Source of the DNA: Hofstenia miamia
Lineage: Eukaryota; Xenacoelomorpha; Acoela
DNA length: 64,000 nucleotides
Direction of reading: 5' to 3'
NCBI GenBank assembly: GCA_004352715.1
Contig: SCFE01000029.1
Coordinates: 329,727 to 393,726 of the forward strand
The notes beneath the pieces are model-generated. The model was not told where the DNA came from. It made no database searches and saw nothing but the letters and a program-made list of their open reading frames with translations. The position numbers and the translations under genes were made by a program. Below are positions 48,318-60,400 of this stretch, one piece after another (the first letter of the stretch is position 1; every line of letters begins with the position of its first letter).

Positions 48318-49210
48318 ATCAAAAGCTACTACAATTATAAATGTAGTATGTTTATCCAATGGTAAATTTGAACACAAGTATGTTCTTCTACCTATCAATA
48401 AATTTTAAATTGATTTTGTAAGTAAGTTTAATAATGCTATAGCCGCTTGGAAGATTTTATTTTCCCAATAGAACACAAGTTAGATGTTTAAATACTTACA
48501 GGGTCTTAACATAATTATGTGCGACCGTACTCTACAGATTCTTACTTGGCGATCTAAGGAAACAAAAAACGAAAAAATCAAAATATTTTTTTCTCTTTTG
48601 TGCCACTACGAAAATATAATCCTCGCTTTTAAGTTTTTTTATCCAAATAAAGGGCTACAATAAACTCGTAACAGCAAAACATCTCATCTTCATCTGAGTC
48701 AATATTAACGACTCCCTGATTGTATTCTGGAAGAACATCGCAGTGTATTAATCCTAGCTAATACTCATGTTTTCCCAAACTATCTCAAAGGGCAAGATGA
48801 TTTCTCTGTATAAGTGCCTCTAAATACAAACAGGGAGAGACTTGGGTCAACGTCAGCTAATGTTATTACAAAGAGACGAGCAAGTTTACTTAGAGAACAT
48901 GCAGAAAAACTCTTCAAACTGAAAAAAATTTAGCTCTTTTTAACTGATGTTTCAATAAATTATTTCAAAAATCACTATTTTATGAACCGAACCGAAGTTG
49001 AGAACCGAACCGACAGGCAACATTTAAGAACCGCCGACTCCTAAACATCGGCAATATTGAACTTTGGATTATTCAAAGATGCTCGAATTTACAGCATATG
49101 ACCAACTGGTCGTCCATCCCAACAGATTGGCTCTCTAATGAGAGTGGAACATTTTTGTTTTGAAAATCCCATTCCATGGCAGCTTCTGAGATCTTCTTCA
49201 ACAAATTGGA
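48318..49210. other. Region upstream of gene A
   Basis: No promoter motif is defined. A patch at about 48990-49040 holds repeated GAACCGAACCG-like words. A short minus-strand coding-like piece near 48680-48740 (NIDSDEDEMFCCYEF) has no context. Confidence 0.4.
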
Positions 49211-49218
49211 TAAATTAA

Positions 49219-49727
49219 TCAGTACCCGATAGTTTTTTGGAGCAACATTATAAGCTGCAAGTATCCTGCATCTCTCAGCATGACGACATCGTCATTGAAC
49301 AACTTATGTCTTTGATTCTGGCAGTACAGCTTTAGCCCATTTGTTGAATAAGCTTTGTTTACCATCATTTGACAGTACTTTGCACACGTTTTTGCGTTCT
49401 TAAACACAAACTGTTGCAAATCATACACAACAAATCCCAAGGACTGAAGAAACATTTTGGATATGCTTTCGTAAATGCTCATTAGAATACTTTTTGTCTC
49501 GGCTCCCAGCTTTATCTAGCACTTGTGAGGGCAGAGACGACATCTTCAAAATTTGCATCATCCTGCTGAATACATTTATTGTAAAAATCTTTAATATTAC
49601 AATCGAGAACGTACGTCAATGGTTTTTTCATATTTCCAAATTTCAAAATAGTTTTGATGAATTGTTTTTTAATGTGGAAAAAACCTTTTGTCATTTTAAA
49701 TTGAAATAGGCAGTTTAAAATTAGCAA
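49219..49727 (-). pseudogene. Frameshifted coding relic, family not recognised
   Basis: Two minus-strand frames, 49512-49727 and 49219-49482, become one protein-like reading of about 165 codons across a single-base shift near 49512-49530. Pieces include KKPLTYVLDCNIKDFYNKC and SISKMFLQSLGFVVYDLQQ. The mix of Leu, Lys, Asp and aromatic residues looks coding and helical. No introns are evident, so it may be a processed pseudogene or a transposon piece. Confidence 0.35.
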
Positions 49728-50325
49728 ACGTGAATTTTAATACAAATTATGAAGCATTTGTCAGCACACTGCACCACAAGTGAAAAAATTTACATCACGC
49801 CGCACCGGACAAGTGTCAGGCAAGTAAGACGAAAATTAATTAAGGAAAGCAGAATTTGTTAATTAATAATAGTGAATATATTATTCAGTTCTATGCAAAA
49901 AACGTGAGATTCGAAAAATATTTGTTTTTTCATTCTTAAGGATAAGAAGACATCTATACTAAAATATTGCAAGAAGAAGAGTATTGCCTTTCTGTACTTG
50001 CCCATTGATTGAGGTGGTCAAACAGTTGTAAAATTGTCAATGGTTGAATAAACATCCTCGCATAAAGGTGCACCCGAAATTCAAAAGTTCTTAGAGAAGT
50101 GTTTATTTTCTGTGCTCAACAAATAATATATTGATAATTTTTGTTGATGAAATAGCATTATTTAAATTTAACTCGGAATATTTTGCCACAATATTAACAA
50201 AGCATATATATAAACATATATATATATATATATATAAGTAAAACTAAATATAAGACAACAACAATATAAACAAGGTCATTTTCGGTCTCCTTATGTTTAC
50301 TAATGTTAATAATTTGGATCTAAAA

Positions 50326-51337
50326 CAGGGGTCGGCAACCTTCGGCTAGTCACGGGCCAAATGTCGAGTGTACAACTCTTTTGCGGGCCGGAATTTTCAT
50401 TAATACTACAATTCAGACTCGCTTCAGTATATTACGCTACATTGCTACAATCTCAATCCTAACTATCACAAAAAGAGCAAAATATATGTATTCACACTTC
50501 AACAACACAACATTAATGTGACACTTGATGCTGCTTGCTTTGTGAAGGTTTTTCAACATCTTGTGACAGGTCAGATGAAGCAAGAATCAGAACATTTTGT
50601 AAATGGGCGTCGGAAATGCGTGATCGTAGCTTGCTCTTCGTGAATTTCATTGTTGAAAACATTTGTTCACATGTGTATGTGCTACCAAACATCGATGCAA
50701 TTTCTTTTGCAATGTTGATCAAGCTGGGATAGAGACCACTTTCAAGAAGGTACTTTTTGTAAAAGTCAAGCAGCGATATGTCCTTATGACGAAATTTTGC
50801 CTTCAATTCGTCACTGCTTTGCATTTCAATGAGGTCAATTTGAAATTTTTCGGAAATGGTATTGAAGTCCACATCAAATGGAGTACTGAATAGCTTTTGA
50901 AATATACTACACTGATTTTCTAAGCAGAGTTTAAGACGGTTAATTTTGTCTTGTCTCATTTGGCCTCTGTACTCCGAAAACTTCGAATGCTTTGTCCAAG
51001 ACAATACATAATATTATGTATTGCCTATGCTTTGTCTCATAATGACGCTTGATATTAAATTCCTTGTTTACAGCAACAGACTGATTGCAAATTAAGCACG
51101 TGGGTTTACCAAAGTGTAATATGGAGAAGTACTTCTCCGTCCATTCTTCATTAAAACTTCGGCACTCATCATCAACCTTTCGACGTTTTGCTAACATCCT
51201 AACCTAATTTATAAAAAAGTTTAAGTTAAAGCTCTAGTCTACAAACAATCTCGTACTAGTCTACTGCTTTTGCACCAGTTTTATGGCGTAACAATACCTC
51301 AAGTTTTTTCAAACAGTGCTAACACTGCAGTTTGAAA
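50326..51337 (-). mobile_element. Internally deleted hAT of the GTF2IRD2-like family
   Basis: The left end at 50326 reads CAGGGGTCGGCAACCTTCGG, a terminal sequence typical of a widespread animal hAT family, and is followed by a GCGGGCCGG block. Inside, the minus strand keeps the N- and C-terminal parts of the transposase only. The right end is lost in the gap at 51338-51356, after which part of the N-terminal coding sequence is repeated (51357-51496). Confidence 0.8.
50513..51197 (-). pseudogene. hAT transposase (GTF2IRD2-like), N- and C-termini only
   Basis: The frame 50940-51197 begins MLAKRRKVDDECRSFNEEWT and has a BED-like finger (PTCLICNQSV, then IKRHYETKH), as in GTF2IRD2-like hAT proteins. 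After about 60 residues it switches to a C-terminal region read in the frame 50513-51004, which includes FSEYRGQMRQDKINRLKLCL and the dimerisation motif STYTCEQMFSTMKFTKSKLR. The DDE catalytic middle is absent. It could act only as a DNA-binding or dimerising remnant, if expressed at all. Confidence 0.8.
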
Positions 51338-51356
51338 NNNNNNNNNNNNNNNNNNN

Positions 51357-51496
51357 GGCTTTGTCTCATAATGGCGCTTGATATTAAATTCCTTGCTTAC
51401 AGCAACAGACTGATTTCAAATCAAGCACGTGGGTTTACCAAAGTTTAATATGGAGAAGTACTTCTCCGTTCATTCTTCATTAAAACTTCGGCATTC
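51357..51496 (-). repeat. Repeated piece of the hAT N-terminal coding sequence between two gaps
   Basis: This contig island differs from about 51030-51170 at a few bases. It probably represents another allele or copy. Confidence 0.75.
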
Positions 51497-51517
51497 NNNN
51501 NNNNNNNNNNNNNNNNN

Positions 51518-52221
51518 CAACATCAGACATCCACTTCATTTATTATCAACGCTATATGGATGATATATTTACATTAGTAAAAGATGAAGAAACATCAGAA
51601 AACATACTTACAAAATTGAATTTACAAGAATATTCAGTTTACAAAAGAGATTGAAACTGAGAGCAAATTTCATTTTTTGAATGTACAAATAATTAGGAAA
51701 GATAACAAATTTGAAACTGGAATCCAACAGACACAGGATTGTTATTGAGCTACAACTCAAATACGCCTTTAAATTACAAAATATCATTAATTAAAGGTTA
51801 TATGCATCGAATATTTGACAATTGCAGCACATATAGAAAAATTAACCAAGAAATAGGAAAACTTAAGATTGAATTAAAGAAGAATGAATATCCAAATAAC
51901 TTCATAGATCGATATATTAAGAAATCATTAGAAGACATTCTAATTAAGAACAAATCTTTAAAGATCAAAAAACAATCAAACTAATTATGAACATTGTTTT
52001 AAGATCGAATATAGAGGACTGCACACTGAAAACATGATCATCGAACTCAGAAAAATATTAATAATTAAAGAAAAAGTAAGATTTATATATAACAATCATA
52101 AACTAAGAACGAAATTGCAATTAAAATCTACAACTGAAGAAACCAATAAGTCAAATATAATTTANTATAAAATCCTTGCAACCAAGTTTGAACACAAAAA
52201 GAAGACTATATTTATAAATTA
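51518..52221 (+). pseudogene. Penelope-type RT C-terminal part and linker
   Basis: Near 51545 the translation reads YYQRYMDDIFTLVKDEE, with the catalytic YMDD. Stops follow, then 51739-51984 gives LLSYNSNTPLNYKISLIKGY and continues with NFIDRYIKKSLEDIL, both typical of the RT thumb/linker of Penelope-like elements. The frame 52034-52222 (IELRKILIIKEKVRF) continues toward the endonuclease, but the domain is missing at the N at 52164. Frameshifts and stops make it inactive. Confidence 0.8.
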
Positions 52222-52301
52222 AACTTGCCACTTTTTATAATTTAAAAAATTATAATTATTATTTTAAAATCTAGTAAATTTAGATGGAATAATTTGTAAA
52301 A

Positions 52302-52332
52302 CTGACTATGACTTTGTAAGTCGAAATATATC
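52302..52332 (+). ncRNA. Hammerhead-ribozyme-like motif, second Penelope family
   Basis: The order is CTGACTA, one extra T, a hairpin GACTT-TGT-AAGTC, GAAA (52323-52326), then TATATC. This would give a minimal palindromic stem III and a UC cleavage site. AATAA about ten bases upstream and TTATT downstream could form an outer stem I. The canonical core G8 (CUGANGA) reads U here. The same motif occurs exactly at 63193-63223 on the minus strand. Confidence 0.5.
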
Positions 52333-52745
52333 TGCATGTTCTTATTAAGGTTAAGTTTAGATAAGATATGGCATCATACATATGTCTATCATACAAATTA
52401 TACTGTCAACGTAGAATTGACCTTAATCTCTGAGCTTAAGATACCGAATTTTTCAGTAGCAGCATGCCCAACCGTCAAACTATTTCAACTTTTTTCCGAC
52501 ACATCGTGGAATTTGCAACGGTTTTTGTTAATGATTCATTTTCAACATACATGTATTAATTTAATTGCTGACTCAGATTATTAGCGTTTTCAAGCACAAC
52601 AGTTGAACTGGCAAATAAGCAAATTAACAAGCTTGTTACTATGTACTATTTGATTCAAACTTTCTAAAGTTGGTATTTATTTATATTGAAACCAAATAAG
52701 GGGGGTGCTGCAAAAATTAGAGAGGATAACCTCAATCTGAGGTTG

Positions 52746-52752
<7 letters not shown>

Positions 52753-52785
<33 letters not shown>
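52753..52785. repeat. (TA)n microsatellite
   Basis: About sixteen TA units, preceded by a small AACCTCA/TGAGGTT hairpin at about 52728-52747. Confidence 0.9.
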
Positions 52786-52789
52786 CATT

Positions 52790-55216
52790 TTTTCATTTAA
52801 TCAATGTTAACCCTTTTTGGACTTTTCATTATTTATTAGTTTTAGCTTCATACTTACTTTCATTTATATTGTTTGTGGATGTATAATACCAAACCAACAA
52901 TAGGCAGTTTGCGCCATGGACCTCATACCAAAGGGGTTGTGACTGCAGCTCGACATTTGCGATCAGCTCGATATTGAAATACAAACAAAATATAATAAAA
53001 AATTTGAATGTATAAATTATAATTTTAATAAAAGTGATAGGAGACAAATACTTAGAAATCGCCGAAAACGTTAATCATATATTTATGTATGAGCGGTTTT
53101 AAAATACAGAGAACATTGATATTCATACTTAGTCCAGTGCTGAAAATACATTGAAGTTTTTGTTTTACTTACTATGTAATTATATTATCTCTAATTCTAA
53201 GCATTAGTCCCTTCACACTTTTAAAGTAATGAGCAATTTCAAACATCGCAAATAATTTATATTTAGCAATTAATTGCTACATTCATGTTTACCAATTAAA
53301 GTTATAAATTATAATTTCAGAAGTTTTGGAAATTTTGCTTGTATTTGAATATCGAGTTGATTGAGAATGTTGAGCTTCAGTCACAACCAAATACCAACTT
53401 ATTTTATTTTATTGCTTTTTAATGAAGAATGGGGAGAAGGAATATCTGATGAAGTATTTTAGCAGACAGCAAATAGCCATATAACAACTTGTAAATAGCT
53501 AATAAGAAGTATTTTGGAAATTATATATTGATGTGTAATGATTCAAGCTTAGATAATTTCGCGCAAATATTCAATAATTTTTGTAAAGTTCTTTTTTTCA
53601 TTGATTTCAATGCGAAATGCTAAATTTATTCCGCCATATTTTTTGTCAAAGAGCAGCGTGATGAGGACAAATATATGTCACTAATTATTGATCTTCCTGA
53701 TGAATAATTACCTGGAGGTTTGATGATAAAGAATTTAATGTTACAAATTATCTAGGTCACATTGAAGAAGGTGATCTACTACAAGGTGAATGTTAATGAA
53801 ATTTCAAGTTTTTAGGATATTCCTAACAGGACTGATATTGACCGCGATTCAGTAGTTGAATAGGTATATATCAAAAACAAGGGAACCTGATGGCTTACTT
53901 CTTCTGCACGGGATTTTTGTACTAATATTTTAACGGAAGCATTTTTGGGCTTGCACATTATGGCTTGAGCATTTGAGGGAAACTACAGAAAAATCAGAGA
54001 TATATTGTTCTTCCAGTTTTCAAAAAAATTATCTCTGAAGAAAAGTCTTACTAGCTGGAAAGAGCTTTCAGATCTGATGATATACTTCGCAGAGATTGTT
54101 AAGACAAACTCGTTTTAGTTTAAAATGTGTGGAATCATTTCTAGATTCTACATAGCTGGGTCTTACTTAATGGTAGATTAACAGCTGCTTGAATCTCATG
54201 AGAGAGTGGCAATAAGACAATATTTTGCTTCAAAATCGGACTAGCTTTGGCAGGAAGATATTCCGAGCATGTGATGTTGAGTCAGCACTTGGAGTAATTG
54301 CATACATAGTTGCTGAAACTCTTGTTAACAGTATATTCACTGAGCGCAGTTCTACACTTTAGGAAATTGATGCACTTCTACAGAAGTGGTTGATTAACAT
54401 CGGTCTAAAATACTACAACTATTGGTACAACTAGTGGCAATTGCTGAAAAATTCCTAAGGTAGCAAAGATTGTTGCAAATCTATCAAAAAAAATTCCCAA
54501 TATTCTAGTGGAACGCATGAACAGTTAATTCACAATTGAAAAAATTTAGGTGAGATATGTCTACAAATTATTGACATTACATTTTGAAGATTGTAGATAA
54601 AGTTATGTTATTTCTTGTATTTCAAATGTAGATTCAATTTTACTATTTTTCTGTAAACGTGTTTTTATATTTGTGCACACAAATGTAAATGTCTTTTCTC
54701 ATCTGAATATGCATGCTTTTGGTGTTATAGAGTGGCAATTTGTGAGCATATTCATATGTTTGAAATGAAAATACATGTCAAAATCAACTTAATTAATATA
54801 TTTTTAAGGTAACCAATTTCATCTAAATAATTTATTTAAGGATTAGCATTATCAACTTCTTGATGTTTTTTATACCTTATTTGGCATGAGGAGGCTTTCC
54901 TCCTCCTATTATGCATTTGACCGTTCCTCAAAAGTGGTGTATCTTTCTTTTTGAGACTCGGTGACTTTTCCCTTTAAATATATATACATATACATATATT
55001 TATTATATACATGCATTAAGCTTTCCATCTCAACACAATGACAATATCTACAAAATATACTATATATGCTTATAGTGACTAAAACAATGAGACTTTTTGC
55101 TTAAAAAATCATTTGAAAAAGTTCTTTTTTGGTATAAAACATTCACATAAACAAAATGAAATTACACACGTAATGAGAAAATAATAAATTTTCCTAAGTC
55201 TGAACAATATTTATGT
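52790..55216. other. Stretch with a possible degraded coding relic
   Basis: Plus-strand sequence at about 53650-54560 yields many short protein-like segments in shifting frames (for example near 54010-54240 and 54260-54400) with numerous stops. No family is recognised. Otherwise plain A+T-rich DNA. Confidence 0.3.
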
Positions 55217-57353
55217 CTAAGAGAAGCTTTCCAACTTATCTCGAAGCTCTTGTTGTTCAGAGAAAGTGAAGCCACCATCATTTAGCCATTGTTTGACAGA
55301 TCCGCTTCTAAAGTACATCATTGACTATTACACAAGCGTTCACTTATAAAAATGCAATTCTCATTAGTTGTGGCTCATTAAATATGACTATTTAATAGAT
55401 AAACACATATTTTTAATTCTGGACTGTTAGCATTAAGTCATTTTATTATTTACTATTAAGCATTCTTTTAGACAAAAATGAGAAGTTCTACAATATTTGG
55501 AAAATATATAACTATAAACAAATATATTCCCAGTAGTGACATTTCGACAATAAAGCATTTTATTGAAAATATATTTGGTTGTAATTTCAAAATAGATTTC
55601 AACTCAATATAGTCCCATTTGGTCCTAATTCGACAGTTGAAAAATCAGTCTAGTAACATGAATGCATTTCGCTATTGATAAACGTAGTATTTGTGCATGA
55701 AGTCTCCTTTTTATACCCAAAAAAACCTATTGAACCGTTTTCTTATATTATCATGCAATTTTCGCCAAGCCTGTTATTGTGAAAATTTGTCATAAAAACT
55801 ATTTTTCTGTTTGAAGGACATTGAAATGGAAACTTTTTTCAATAGAAAATCTCATTTTCGAGCAGGCGCGGGAATTATGGATGAAAATGAAAGAGGAAAC
55901 GATTCTCTATCCAGAGAATTTTCAGATTTGATATACGAAGTAAAAAAATATATGCTTGCAAAAGAACTAAATGGCAAAAGGACTAAAAAAATTTTGAATT
56001 TTAAGTGCTATGGATAAATTTCCTACTGTGCTCCAGCCATACCTTCAAAATTGTAGACTAAGAATCATTCGATTTTTTGGACATTGCAGTCAAATTTTTA
56101 ATATTATGGTTCCTCGCCACTGAATATTTTGATCAAAGTCTTATGAGCTGAAGGCCAAATTTTTTGAAATTATGCAATGCGATCGGATACCAATCCGAGA
56201 AATCCAAAATTAATTTTTATATAATAAAACTGAGTCTCGGTGATTAAGAAATAGCATTGCCAAAAAGTCAATAAGAATCTAATCAGCCAATCAGAATACG
56301 GTTTAGTTCGAATTCATTAAATTCAATTTGATTAGAAATTAAGGATTGATTTGATAGTGAGTTTTCAAGCCATATAAATGTAAATGTTGTTCAATATGTT
56401 GAAATAAAAGTTTAAGTAAATACTCACTGTTCTTCAACAACCTCAAAGAACAAGAGTATAAGGTCCTTTGGAGATTGAATGAACTCTTCTAATTCTACTT
56501 TATAGTGTATTGCCGCTTTTCGGTAAATGTGTATATCTCTTCTTAAGTTTACCTAAAGGACATTAAAGCAAATTACATCCGGGAAAACTTAGTTAAATCT
56601 TACTTCAGAAATACAATAATCTTCTTGAATTTTTTCCATGCTGCAGCCTTGAATGTATTGCAACAGAGCACTGATCATCCCTGTCCGATCTTTGCCAATT
56701 GAACACATAATTAACAACGGCCATTTGGAACCGGAATTTATGAGTTTGAGAACTAAAAACTCGTTTGAAAAGTTATTATTTTAGATTTAGGGGCATTTTT
56801 GAAAAATATATATACTTTAAATGCAGAATTAACTAAAGATTTTACCAGTGCATATCTCTGATCTGCTTTTTAGTGCCATTGTTCTGTACACCATCCTAAT
56901 TCCAAATTGACCTACCATAGACATCAAATTTTTGTTGAAATATTTCGTATTGAAAATTTTATCAACGAGATACAAGAAACCCATATACAACATCTGAAAA
57001 AATGGCAACATTTTCAAGTAAACAAGAGCTGCTTTGCTTTGGAATAAGCTTAAACAATACACGTGTCGAGAAGCATTGACATTGGTGATCTCTTTGTGTT
57101 CAAATTCCAGTGTTGGACTCGTCTGCTTGATGCGTATTGCTGAAACTGAGAAGTTTTCCCTCAAATATTCATTTGAAGAAAAATTATTTTCGGTTTCTGT
57201 GCGGAAATCTACAACAGTTCGAATGTTAAGGTCGTTAATTATGATGGCTGCATCAGCAACACTAGCTCTATCAATAGCAGAGCTTCGGAAGAAGACATCC
57301 TTTCCACTGCGATCCCGTGCAAGGACTCTGAAGTTGTTGATAGTTGGTAACAT
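55217..57353 (-). CDS. PtpB-like tyrosine/serine phosphatase (Y_phosphatase3 family), gene B
   Basis: A paralogue of gene A about 9.8 kb away in the same orientation. Exons are 56846-57353 (or longer), 56604-56752, 56428-56552 and 55217-55307, with GT/AG introns of 93, 51 and 1120 bp. From the ATG at 57353 it encodes 290 residues. Motifs include NFRVLARDRSGKDVFFRSSA, IRTVVDFRTETE and the intact loop CSIGKDRTG (56679-56705). Internal exon sizes (149, 125, 91 bp) equal those of gene A and the final exon differs by only a couple of residues. The frame stays open upstream to an ATG at 57425, yet a conserved ATTTAG before 57355 hints at a separate 5' exon that was not found. Confidence 0.85.
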
Positions 57354-57429
57354 TTCTAAATGATTTATGCAATGAATCGTTAAATACTTGAATTGTTTGC
57401 TTGCTACAAACAGATCTGTAAACAAGTTC

Positions 57430-60400
57430 CTCGTAAGGATGATCTATTTACCAATTTTTTGATTTATAAGCACTTATAAACCTACCAAAGTTTGTGTACT
57501 TTACTTTTTAAGAAGGTGCATCTAAAGTTCAAAGTTTTGTTATGATATTGTGATGCATTGAGTGTTTATCCCGTGCTTAACAGATTTCTTTTACTGACGA
57601 AACATTTTCAATTGAGACTATTTAGATTTAACTCTGGATATTGTAGATACACCTTATTCTACAACATATATTAATATATCAAGGTTAGTGCTAAAATTGT
57701 GCTTGGAAGACCTCAACTTTGTTTTTCCCAAGACTTTGGGTAGCATCCCAATACCAAATCCAAGTATACAAATACATTGACTCAATTCTCAAAAGATATT
57801 CCAAACTAGAAAGTTGAATTCAAAACATCAACTAAAATTTGTTCAATACCAAAAGTAGCAATACCATCTTAGCACACTAACCTACTAACAAGGGAAAGCC
57901 ACACGCCGGGGTAGTTTTGTCAGGCAAAGTAGTACTTTCCGGTTTTGCAGCATATATTTCCTCAACAGTCTGAAATTTCAACCGTTTAACCTCTCTGGGT
58001 TTTAGCGATAACATTTTCTCTTAAAGGATACTCCATCAGAAATTTTGTTTAGTTCATTGCTATGAATGTTTGAGTTTGAATACTCGCATTTCGCATTTAA
58101 TTTCTGATTAAGTTGAATAACTGGTTCTCTTTGGAACATGCCCTCTCAACTTCTGCCCCAGTACGAGAGATGAGCCTAACTATTTTCTCATAGACCGTCA
58201 GTGATTAATATTCTCTCTGTTATAAAAATTTACCCAGCCCTTAAAATGATTCTTTAATACACACACTACATAGACACACACATTTATTATTTTTATATGT
58301 ATTATGCATGCATATTTAGTTTGTAGTTCCAAAATTGTAACTTTTAGCAAACATATTGCTTTGAACCTTTTTATTATTATTAATGTTATTTATTATTTTT
58401 ATTATAAACACTAAGGAAGAAGCGAAAATGTAAATATATAATAAAAAGCCCTACCTTATTAGATCTTTCAACAGTAGAGGCAGAGTAGAAATCCTATATT
58501 TCCAAAATCCTTCTACAAAAACATTATTTCCCGCCCTTTAGAGAATGATGGATTAAATTATCCAAGTAGTAATTTTTCATTGAAGAATAGTCTATGCTGT
58601 CTTAAATAGTTTTTCAAAACATTACTTATATATTTCAGAAAATTCAATTCAAGTTAGTGGAGCAAATTTTATAAGCACGTTTTTAAGAGAAAAGACTAGT
58701 AAGACATTTTAAAACCTTACACAGAGAAATATAAGTTCTGACATTACTGTGATTTATCTAATTACGAAGATCTTTTGGAACTGGTGGTAAATTTCTTAGC
58801 GAAACAAAAATAGTAGAGATGATTTTTTGAACAATTTTTGTTGACAGATTTTAAATTATCGATGGCGTTTGAAACATATAGTAAACACTTGTAAAAAGTG
58901 ATAACCAGTTTATATTTATTTAAACTATTTCAAAAGTTTTCACTTCAAAAGATTGTTTAATCATTAATTCAAACTACAAATTACTTTCTCTTTCTTCCAT
59001 TTTCATATTATGCAGGCTTTCAAAATACAAGTCTCAAGAAATTGATTTCATTCAATCTAGTGATTGGCTTAGAATGGTCAGACATCTCACTCATATCCAA
59101 GCTAGTCACTAATACAGGGGCAAGACGCGCAAAATTTTGGAAAATATTGAAAAAACATACAATGGGAGATGCATTTCACTACACTAAATTTATTAATTTG
59201 TAAAATTTTTTACCGAAAATTTTATATTAAGCCAATAGATATCATTCCGCCATGCCCCTTTGCGTACTACACTGACAACCATCAATTTGGTAACAAAAGT
59301 ATTGCCACAACTAATTACTACCAGGAATTATCTTTTGTCATTTAAGGAACATATCACTTCTTTATATTCAATTACTAAGATTCGCTGCCAACTTACACCA
59401 GCACAAAGTGAGTGAGATTTTTCAGACAAAATTGTTTGAAGTATTACACCAGCCAACAATTCAGAGCTGATTAATCTTAGAGACTGTTTCTTATCATTTC
59501 CATATTTTATGTTTTCAAGTGAATTTTTTCATGTACTTTATGAGCCCAACTCGACTCATGTCTACACAAACCTACTATAGTAGATCATAGCCCAGCCCTA
59601 TTTCAACTGTAATTAATAGCTGCCTTCAATACTAGTAGATGTAAAATTCTTTATCATATTTGATTCTTTTTTCTGATTTTGATGCAGTAAATTCAGGTGT
59701 ATTTTGCAGTTGTGTATTTCATGATGAAAATTAATCATTTGCATCGTTTGTATACTGTAGTAATGCCTGAAAAACCTGCAAAAAATGATTTTTAGAATTA
59801 TTTATTAAATTGGAGGCTATTTGCTATAAAACCATTAAATATTAAATAGCTTTTATTTTTAAAGTGGGAGAAGACTATGATTGTGTTTGATGACTTCGTA
59901 ATTATAGCGAACTATGCATCTGTTTATGTACAAACTTAGTGAATATATCGTTCAAAATGGGCATGTAAATATTTAAATATATCGACTCAAATAAACTATA
60001 GCTTAAACTAAAAAGCTTAAATAGTCACATAATTAATAAAAACTTTCACTTAAACTGTAACTTAAGTTTAGCATAAAATATAGTTTAATGTGGTAATCAG
60101 AGATGGAAGTGGAGCGGGTCAACTCATGGGGCAAGGTGGAGCGGGTCAAGTCGGGGCGGGTACAGGACAAGATTTTTTTAAAGTGGATACCCATGGGCAA
60201 AAGTGATGTAAAAACACATTGAGTTGGGAAAAACGGAACCAAAAAACTGTCAATTTTAGAGATTGTAATAGCAATTTTCTTACATCACAGTTCCCCACAT
60301 GACAAAATTTTGATTGACTTGGAAATTTTGAAAAATCAATTGCAATTTATTTTCTACTCTTAGAGAAATTGGATTCCATTCAATAATACCAACAAGATCT

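Larger units (their letters stand above)
51518..52560 (+). mobile_element. Second Penelope-like family, 3' portion (plus-strand copy)
   Basis: The sequence enters from a gap with RT coding (YMDDIF), continues through a linker region and a hammerhead-like motif, and extends to about 52560. An inverted copy of the same stretch lies at 62983-64000. A single N at 52164 replaces the GIY-YIG segment present in the other copy. Confidence 0.85.

Noticed and set aside
53650-54560. A degraded host gene
   Set aside because: Protein-like segments exist in several frames but with too many stops and no recognisable family; kept only as a remark in the region entry.
45390-57353. Bacterial contamination as the source of the phosphatases
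   Set aside because: Both genes have consistent GT/AG introns and A+T-rich flanks typical of the rest of the window.
57430-58100. A first exon for phosphatase gene B
   Set aside because: Candidate donors on the minus strand lack an in-frame ATG; nothing comparable to 48281-48317 was found.
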